From contig JAQSEB010000089.1 in the NCBI GenBank assembly GCA_030063045.1, positions 310,001-374,000 on the forward strand: DNA of 64,000 nt, written 5' to 3'. Source of the DNA: Pratylenchus scribneri (taxonomy: Eukaryota > Nematoda > Chromadorea > Rhabditida > Pratylenchidae). This document shows positions 56,329-64,000 of this stretch, piece by piece. How positions within the stretch are numbered: the first letter of the stretch is position 1; each line of letters starts with the position of its first letter. A model generated the notes under the pieces. It was not told the origin of the DNA. It made no database searches and worked only from the letters and a program-made list of their open reading frames with translations. The translations under genes and the position numbers were made by a program.

Positions 56329-59300
56329 ATGATTCCACAACAGCAACGACATTTCCAAAGCTATGGGCCATATCGACAATATACACCAAGGCCATATTTG
56401 ATGCGTCCGCCAGCTCCAGTTTGGCAACAACAAAATGGACATTTTACCCAGCAGCAACTGCAAATTCGACCAAATAATGGATGGCACAATTGTCATCATC
56501 AACAAAAGCAGCCCAACAATGAATGGCATTTATCAAAGTAAAAGCTCTGTAATTATAGGGATTTCAATGACCCCACTATTTATTTAAGGGAGAAATCCGC
56601 TTTGGAAGGGAAAGTCAAAAACTTGGAAGTGGAGAATGAACGATTGAAGAATGAAATTGAAAAATTGAGGGCCGAGCTTGTTGAGAAAGAAGAATATTGG
56701 GAGGAAGAAAAGGGTAAGTGCGGTGGGATGATGGGGGGAGGGGGGGAATCAATTAAAATTTTTTGATTAATATTTAAAAAATATACTTTAGAGAGCCCAA
56801 ATAAAATAAAAATTTAAAGAATCATTTTTATATTCAAAGGTTCTACCCCCTAATTATTTCTGAAAATTTTTAATACGAAATTATTTTTTTTGGTTATTTC
56901 TCATATAAATATTTATCTGTGCATCAAGTATTAGAAAAAAGGATGCTTCTTAAAAAAATTCCTTAGAATTGGAAAATTTGATCGCCTTTATCCATTTAGG
57001 AAAAAACTCACCATTTTAATCATTTTTTTCACTTAAGTATTTATTATACATTAAAATAAGAATTTAATTTTTGCAAATTGGTTACATTTTCTACTGAATT
57101 TGTATCTCGAAAAATTTCCTATTTTGAATCAGATATGATTGAATAAATATTAAAAATTCTTCATAAAATTTCAGATACTTTGCAAATAATAATGATGGAA
57201 CGTGATGATCGAGACATACTTATGGTGGGATTTTTAGATGGAGGAAGGGAAAAATTAAGAAAATAGTGGGTAGAGAAGGAATTTTAATTGTGGTTAATTT
57301 AATAGTTATTTTAGCTGGCTGGAGTTAACTATTTAAATTTTTTCTGTTCTAAAAAAATTTAGACTCAAAAAAGTGCATTAATTTATAAAAATATTTTATA
57401 GCTAATTAAAAATATCTTAAATAAAATAAACTCTTTTATTTAAGTAGTGAATTAATTTATAAAAATATTTTAAGCTAATTAAAAATATCTTAAATAAAAT
57501 AAACTCTTTTATTTAAGTAGTGAATTAATTTATAAAAATATTTTATAGCTAATTAAAAATATCTTAAATAAAATAAACTCTTATATTTAAGTAGTGAATT
57601 AATTTATAAAAATATTTTAAGCTAATTAAAAATATCTTAAATAAAATAAACTCTTTTATTTAAGTAGTGAATTAATTTATAAAAATATTTTAAGCTAATT
57701 AAAAATATCTTAAATAAAATAAACTCTTTTATTTAAGTAGTGAATTAATTTATAAAAATATTTTAAGCTAATTAAAAATATCTTAAATAAAATAAACTCT
57801 TATATTTAAGTAGTGAATTAATTTATAAAAATATTTTAAGCTAATTAAAAATATCTTAAATAAAATAAAATTCTTATATCTAAGTAGTGAATTAATTTAT
57901 AAAAATATTTTAAGCTAATTAAAAATATCTTAAATAAAATTAACTCTTTTATTTAAGTAGTGAATTAATTTATAAAAATATTTTATAGCTAATTAAAAAT
58001 ATCTTAAATAAAATAAACTCTTATATTTAAGTAGTGCATTAATTTATAAAAATATTTTATAGCTAATTAAAAATATCTTAAATAAAATAAACTCTTTTAT
58101 TTAAGTAGTGAATTAATTTATTAAAATATTTTAAGCTAATTAAAAATATCTTAAATAAAATTAACTCTTATATTTAAGTAGTGAATTAATTTATAAAAAT
58201 ATTTTAAGCTAATTAAAAATATCTTAAATAAAATAAAATTCTTATATTTAAGTAGTGAATTAATTTATAAAAATATTTTAAGCTAATTAAAAATATCTTA
58301 AATAAAATAAAATTCTTATATTTAAGTAGTGAATTAATTTATAAAAATATTTTAATTAAAAATATCTTAAATAAAATAAACTCTTATATTTAAGTAGTGA
58401 ATTAATTTATAAAAATATTTTATAGCTAATTAAAAATATCTTAAATAAAATAAACTCTTATATTTAAGTTGTGAATTAATTTATAAAAATATTTTATAGA
58501 AACTCTTATATGTAAGTAGTGAATTAATTTATAAAAATATTTTATAGAAACCTTTATATGTAAGTAGTGAATTAATTTATAAAAATATTTTATAGAAACT
58601 CTTATATGTAAGTAGTGAATTAATTTATAAAAATATTTTATAGAAACTCTTATATGTAAGTAGTGAATTAATTTATAAAAATATTTTATAGAAACTCTTA
58701 TATGTAAGTAGTGAATTAATTTATAAAAATATTTTATAGCTAATTAAAAATATCTTTAATAAAATAAAATTCTTATATTTAAGTAGTGTATTAATTTATG
58801 AAAATATTTTATAGCTAATTAAAAATATCTTAAATAAAATAAAATTCTTATATTTAAGTAGTGAATTAATTTATATATCTTTATTAAAATATTATATAGC
58901 TAATAACAAAAATCTTTTTAATTAAAATAAACTCTTTACTATGAAATATAGTGAGCTAAATCGTTTATTGAACATTTTATTTTCTAAATATTGAATAATA
59001 AAATATATAATTTTTGGGAAAAAATAAATATTTTGCAATTTTGGCTTATTTTGCCACTTTTTATAAATAATTTTTTCCCAAATCTAATTCTTGTTCACTA
59101 AACAACTCATTCAAAAAGGGTAATTGTAAAATAAATAATTATTAATTAAATCTTCTAATATAATTTGTTTCATTTAATTTATATAGGTTCACGCATTCTA
59201 TTATAAATTTTTTAAAAATTAATAAAAAATTTTAGTTATAATAATTAATTAGCTAACGATAATATTCGAAGATATCGTAAAAATTAGTGTATTAAAAATT

Positions 59301-59611
59301 TAGAATTATGCCCTTGTATAATTAACTCTTAAAAAATTTTACCATAATTTTAAATTTAATAATTGGGTCTTTCGAAATATTTAATAAAATTTAATATTTA
59401 TAATTTTAATTAAAATTTCAGCAAGAAATAGCCAAAATGAAAAAGGAGAAAGATGTAATAGACAAGCAGTTGGCATTGGGGGACGTAAAAATGACGAATA
59501 TGCTAGTGGGCAAAATTTACAAATTCAAAAAAAATATTCAAAAAATTTGTGTAGATTCAAATGGAAAAAATGGAGAATGAATTGGCCAAATACAAATCGG
59601 GAATGCAATAG
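56329..59611 (+). CDS. Q/P-rich coiled-coil protein, hypothetical
   Basis: Five phase-compatible exons: 56329-56537, 56589-56713, 57175-57224, 59422-59505 and 59555-59611, giving 174 residues. I start at the ATG of MIPQQQRHF; a CAG at 56281-56288 could be the acceptor of an earlier exon. Residues 1-70 are rich in Gln, Pro, Tyr and Asn (PYRQYTPRPYLMRPPAPVW). From about 70 to the end the chain is a Lys/Glu/Leu heptad-type coiled coil (LEGKVKNLEVENERLKNEIE; KMENELAKYKSG). No catalytic domain. The coiled coil suggests dimerisation or scaffolding. Intron 3 consists largely of a satellite array (57340-58890); intron 4 is only 49 bp. Function unknown. Confidence 0.6.
57340..58890 (+). repeat. 73-bp satellite array with a 48-bp short-unit block
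   Basis: About 20 units of a 73-bp AT-rich monomer starting AATTAATTTATAAAAATATT and containing AGCTAATTAAAAATATCTTA and TTTAAGTAGTG. Two monomer forms alternate (TTTTAAGCT and TTTTATAGCT). At about 58440-58740 there are four or five copies of a 48-bp form from which the middle 28 bp or so is deleted, with TATGTAAG in place of TATTTAAG. The array fills an intron of the coiled-coil gene. Confidence 0.93.
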
Positions 59612-61036
59612 AGCAATAGTCAAAAATCAAAATAATGGCAATTAAATTAATTATATTTACATTTTTATGGATATTAAATTTGACTGAAATGATAAATTTT
59701 TTTGTTAAAAAATTTTTTAAATTTTTATTTTATTACAATAATCATTATTTTGGGTGCGGTTAATACTTTAACATTTTAATTATTTTAATCAATTTAATCA
59801 TCTCCAAAATTAGTCTGGGTCATCAGTATCGGATATCGGTACAATATTTCACTCATTTATTCGTATTTTCCCTGTGGCTACATAGTACATACTATATGTA
59901 AAATATTTGCTTTAAACAATTTTCCCAGAACATTTTCCTCTCAAATCGTCGCAACATAACAATTTGTGCCTCCTTCCTTACTCTCCCTTTTTTTTAATCA
60001 AATGCAAAAATATATTTCAAATATTTTGCCCGAGGCAATTTTCCAAGCATTTTCTATCGTCGGCAAATTTTCAGTCAAAGATTTGAATTCGGAATTTCTG
60101 ATCTGGGAAATAATGTGGAATATGTGTTTGAATGTTGATTTGGTGCATTTTTTCTTAATTTGATCAAATTGCTTTGGAAAATGAATTTTGATGCATAGAA
60201 TTTGACATTCCATTTTTCTTTCCATTCCCATTTCACTGTGACAAAATTCCATTTATATAAAATTTATTTAAGATTATAGATTACTAAACGATTAAAAAAC
60301 ATGATTATAATTTTAAGTGATTTTAAGGTTGTACAATTTTTGGGGTAACATAGGGTAATTTTGGCGGTGAAAATAATTGCACCTATATAATACGTATGTA
60401 CTTTATATTCCCATTAATTTATGATTTTTTTCAAAATCTTTGACCAAATATCATTATTACTTTCTCCATAATTTATTTTTTTTCTTCACACATCAATCAA
60501 AAAAATTCACCATGATTTTTTGTTAAATATTTAATAAATTTGCGAATAAAATAACCATGAAGAGTATCATATCATATCGAATTTAAAATGTGACATTAAT
60601 TTCAAATTTACCTACGATATTAATCTCCAAAAATTTCCATTATTGAAGACCATACAATTCGATAACAAGAACAGGAAGTAAATTTCATTGAATAGATGGA
60701 ACATAGGATTATTTTTATGATGGAATTTGGAATGGGGAATAGGAATAAACGAAAACTTCTGTTCTATTTCTTTTGAATAAAAATATTCAAATTCACAATT
60801 CTAGCCTATTTGTAAAACTAAACATTACTTTTTGCTTATCTAAAATGTGATTTCCATATTTATGGAATTGTTATTGAAAAATCCATCAAGATTAATGCAT
60901 TGCATTGGTATATTTACTAGGAAGTAAAATTTTCATTGATAAGTCTTTAAATTCGAATGGGTTATAGGCCTGTTCATAGAAAAGAATTTTTATTTAAAAA
61001 ATTTTTTTATAAAATTATTTCTAATTTTCTTCAAAA
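59612..61036. other. AT-rich intergenic stretch
   Basis: No gene is supported. The overlapping frames at 59966-60252 on both strands have no recognisable content. No repeats seen. Confidence 0.4.
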
Positions 61037-61947
61037 ATGCACATTACTCTCCTTATCATCAGCACATTTCTATTAGTCGTCAAAATTTCCATTATTAATT
61101 GGTATGATAAATAATTAATAATTTTTATTTTCTTCTAAAATATTTAATTTTGGAGAAAAAAAATTTTATTCTTTTTTTAGCTCAGTCAGCTCAACTCAAA
61201 TATCAATTTATTTTTTCATTAATTTCATTCCCAATTTAAATATTTTGCGCGTTTTTTTTTTAGCCAGCCTTGGCCAGCTAATGAGCTAGCTTGCAAGGAC
61301 TGTTTTGACAATGGCCCCGATGAATGTAAACAATATTTCACATATTGTCCACAACAAAGCCCGGCTGATTGCCAATCGAATGCGTTCGATGAAGTGCAAC
61401 AAAGCAATGCTGATCCTAAATGTTCAATTGAACAATTGGGAACATGTTGTAACTTTATCGGCACCGTGTAGGTTTTATCTTTTAATTTTAAATTCACAGG
61501 TTATATGGAAACAATTTTATAAATGTTAAATTTCTTTCTTTAAAAATTCAGCTTCAATTTTCATTTTTCGATTATAAATGTGATAAAAGAATGTATCAAT
61601 TGAGTTTGGATAGGGGAAGAATGGGCTTAAAAAATGGCAGATTGAGGCAATATTTGATTGATTATGTGTTACATTACAAGGCGATAAGGGAAAACAGTAG
61701 GATGAATAGAAAGAGCCCTAGGCATTATTGGCATTGACAATATAATTTGTTTTTTGGATATTTTAGTGCTAATCAAACTTGCGAAAGTTGTATGGCTTAC
61801 ACCGGGTGTAATGAATTTTGGCCAGGGCCAAATATTTGCACAGACCCAAATTTGACGGCACAACAATGCAAAGGAAATATGGCATCAGCTGAATTCTATT
61901 GCGCGTATATGGGCAAAGATTGTTGCGATTATTTGCCGTCTCCTTGA
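61037..61947 (+). CDS. secreted protein with two tandem eight-Cys modules
   Basis: Three exons, 61037-61101, 61264-61467 and 61767-61947, join in phase 2 throughout, giving 149 residues. Exon 1 is a signal peptide (MHITLLIISTFLLVVKIS). The mature chain has 17 cysteines. After one at the first junction, two modules follow with the same order: C-x2-C-x7-C-x6-C-x7-C-x16-C-x7-C-C in exon 2 and C-x2-C-x5-C-x9-C-x9-C-x10-C-x6-C-C in exon 3, so each exon encodes one module. This points to exon duplication. The pattern matches no disulfide-rich family I can name (not ShK, not a classical EGF or Kunitz). It is presumably secreted and disulfide-stabilised. An effector or cuticle role is possible but unproven. 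Confidence 0.7.
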
Positions 61948-62352
61948 ATTTAGAAGTGTGTGAAAAAGATGAATAAAATGAATTTATTGACAACATCCTC
62001 CAGCAAATTTCCCCTTTAAAAACATATCCAAAATTCCTTTTGGTTTTTGTCCTCTATTTTTGAAAACATTTCTATCCAATAAGATCGAATTTTTCTTTTT
62101 TTTTTAAATTTTTATATTATATTTTTACTTTTCTAGTTGTAATAAATTCCTTTGAAAGGCGAAAATGATATTTATAAATTTTTTTATTTTTTTAATTAAG
62201 TATATATTGCTTTGACATTAACAAGATTTATACATAAGGAATTTCTCAATCATTTATTATATCCAAATAAAAAAATATTTATGAAAAAAAACTCACTGGA
62301 ATTTGAATTCTATATAATTTACTCAATCAATTTTTTAAAATATAAATGTTAT
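61948..62352. other. convergent intergenic stretch
   Basis: Lies between the 3' ends of the Cys-rich gene and the transporter gene. AT-rich; no features apart from a possible polyadenylation region. Confidence 0.4.
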
Positions 62353-64000
62353 TTATTCATCTTTCTGAATAAATTTTTGCTTCATTTCCTCCGCCAATTT
62401 TGCATTAATTCCATCTTTATTTTCAGTCTCCGTTGATTCAGAACCACCAATTTGGACAGTGTCCAAGTCGATCCCCTTGGTTTCGAGAAGAAAAAAATAG
62501 GATTGTAATAAATTGGCTAAACCAAGGGAAACAACCGCCAAATAAGCTGACGCATTCCAATATTCATTGAGAAGAACAAACTAAGAATAATGTTTAGTAT
62601 TTTTAAATAAAAATTTTTAAATAAAAATTCTAGTCGGCAAAATAAGAATAAAATATTTTTGGATGATAAAGAAATTAATTTGAAATTTATTTAATTTTAC
62701 TTTTCCGCTAGCAGTTTAGTATAGCAGATAATTTGGTGTAAATTTGAATTTTTTAAAGTTTTTGATTTTTTGGTTTTTGGGCAATAAATATATAGGATTA
62801 GGATGTTACCTTAGGCCAAATATATAAATGTCTTTATGTAATTTGACAACAAAAATAATTATTTTGACAAAAAATTTTGTGCTGAAAATAGGCATTTAGA
62901 GTCAGAAAACTTGGCTATTTCGGCCTCCATATCAAATAAGTACTAAACTTCGTTCTTGCCAATATGAACAATTTTAAAAAATTATTGTCAAAATAAAGAT
63001 TTTATTATCATTCATTTCTTCTCTAAACCTAAAATTATCTAATATTTATAAATCACGATCAAAAAATTAAAAAATTAATCTTTCGTGTTTAGGTTCCAAT
63101 ATATAAGTCATTTTTCAATATATTTTAATTTAGAAGATGTCTTACCAACGGTGAAAAGAATGCCCCGCATCGGGCAACCATTGAGCAGGAGGAGACAGTG
63201 GTGGCCCTAATTTGGGTTGGCATCAATTCGACGGCACAAAGTTGATTGGCATCCCAAGTGTATTCAATGAAGCTGGTCCCAATGAAAGTGACCACAATGA
63301 TTAGAGTAACCTTGAAGGGGAAAATAAATTGATAAAATGCCAATGGCAACAACATTTTTATAATGGAAAATATTGAGCAAGGCGAGCAGGGCAAAACAAA
63401 GGCAAACAACAGATTGTGAAGATTGATGTAGGAAACGGCGCGAAAATGTCGGGAAATTTGTGTCAAGCAAATGGAGGAACTGTGTGGTAAAAAAATATTT
63501 AAAAATTTTTGACTTTATTTTTGACTTTATCATATGACTTCTAAAGAAAATATGAAATTTAGAATAAAAATATTTTCTATGTTTTAATAAAAAAAAATTA
63601 AAATTCAATTAAATGGACCAACCACTTTAGAGAAAATAATTGGGCACGAAAGTAGCCATTGATTGATGAAAAGATTCCCCGAAATGGATGAACTGTTCAA
63701 ATCGATTGTGTAACCGGACATGGCAGCAATAAACCACATTGTCCAGAGAACCAACAAACGGCGCAATAATGCTGTCTCTTTGATCATTTTTCTGACAGTG
63801 AGGAATAAAAATATAATTATGACATAATTAAATTTAATTTTTTTTGAAATAAAAATATTTAAATAATTTAAAAATTCACGCATAATTTTATATTCAATAA
63901 GTACTTAATAAATTATTTTTTAATAAACAAACAGGAATTTCGGCCGCTTCTCTTCCAATTCGGCATGGTGGATAGGAATATACTCAATTCCAGCCAATTT
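62353..64000 (-). CDS. SLC22-like organic solute transporter (MFS), 3' part
   Basis: Minus-strand exons 64000-63933 (cut by the window edge), 63791-63623, 63479-63354, 63310-63146 and 62580-62353 join in phase. The product is the C-terminal half of a major-facilitator plasma-membrane transporter. Landmarks: the cytoplasmic segment before TM7 (KETALLRRLLVLWTMWFIAA), TM7-8 with SGYTIDLNSSSISGNLFINQ, TM9, then TM10 with CAVELMPTQIRATTVSSCSM and RCGAFFSPL (the SLC22-type E-L-x-PT-x-x-R motif), TM12 (YLAVVSLGLANLLQSYFFLL), ETKG and a hydrophilic tail ending KFIQKDE. SLC22 carriers move organic cations, anions or carnitine; the substrate cannot be told from this part. The intron between the third and fourth exons listed is only 43 bp. 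Confidence 0.82.

Noticed and set aside
57340..58890. Possible CRISPR-like array
   Set aside because: Units are contiguous and there are no unique spacers of constant length; the context is an intron of a eukaryotic gene. The 40-bp array at 37769 was rejected for the same reason.

Overview
This window is eukaryotic: very AT-rich (well over 70 percent A+T by eye), with short exons, GT-AG introns ending in TTTCAG/TTTTAG, and heavy transposon load. Gene content (an SLC22-type transporter, GMP reductase, a local family of SPRY-domain genes, small secreted Cys-rich proteins, a secreted small-heat-shock-like protein) and base composition suggest a plant-parasitic nematode, most likely a root-knot nematode (Meloidogyne). 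That is inference; no species marker is visible. Exon models below were assembled by hand from splice signals and reading-frame phase.

Layout. 0-2 kb: a signal-peptide-bearing small-heat-shock-like gene with a GC-AG intron. 2-5.6 kb: mostly non-coding, with a mariner-like MITE (inside the first gene), a foldback element with a TTAGGG-like core, and two small ORFs. 5.6-10.6 kb: three head-to-tail copies of a 1.32-kb repeat ending in a 29-bp palindrome and packed with GC-rich mini-hairpins, followed by a diverged relative. 12.4-16.2 kb: a 13-exon gene for a 564-residue protein made of repeated Cys/His (RING-like) knuckles. 16.4-17.9 kb: another copy of the 1.32-kb repeat, indistinguishable by eye. 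18.3-19.4 kb: a secreted Cys-rich protein on the minus strand. 20.4-23.2 kb: three hAT-type elements, two with perfect 8-bp target duplications and one with an apparent 7-bp duplication.

23.6-34.1 kb: GMP reductase in 15 phase-compatible exons, its introns swollen by five transposable elements (a hAT relic with BED finger, a Mutator-like foldback with a 9-bp duplication at the splice donor, others) and carrying one in-frame stop in exon 6. 36.5-53.8 kb: an SPRY-gene neighbourhood with one in-frame gene (possibly spanning a 7.4-kb intron that hosts a 40-bp minisatellite and a DUF1294 gene), one minus-strand broken copy, and one copy broken by a very young LTR retrotransposon, a C48-protease relic and a hAT-type MITE. 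56.3-59.6 kb: a Q/P-rich coiled-coil gene whose largest intron is a 73-bp/48-bp satellite array. 61.0-61.9 kb: a secreted protein with two tandem eight-cysteine modules. 62.4-64 kb: the 3' part of an SLC22/MFS transporter gene running off the window.

The genes do not form one pathway. The strongest candidates for something undescribed are the hairpin-cassette repeat family with its terminal palindrome and serial insertion at its own 3' end, the RING-like repeat protein lying between its copies, the double eight-Cys secreted module, and the DUF1294 membrane protein.
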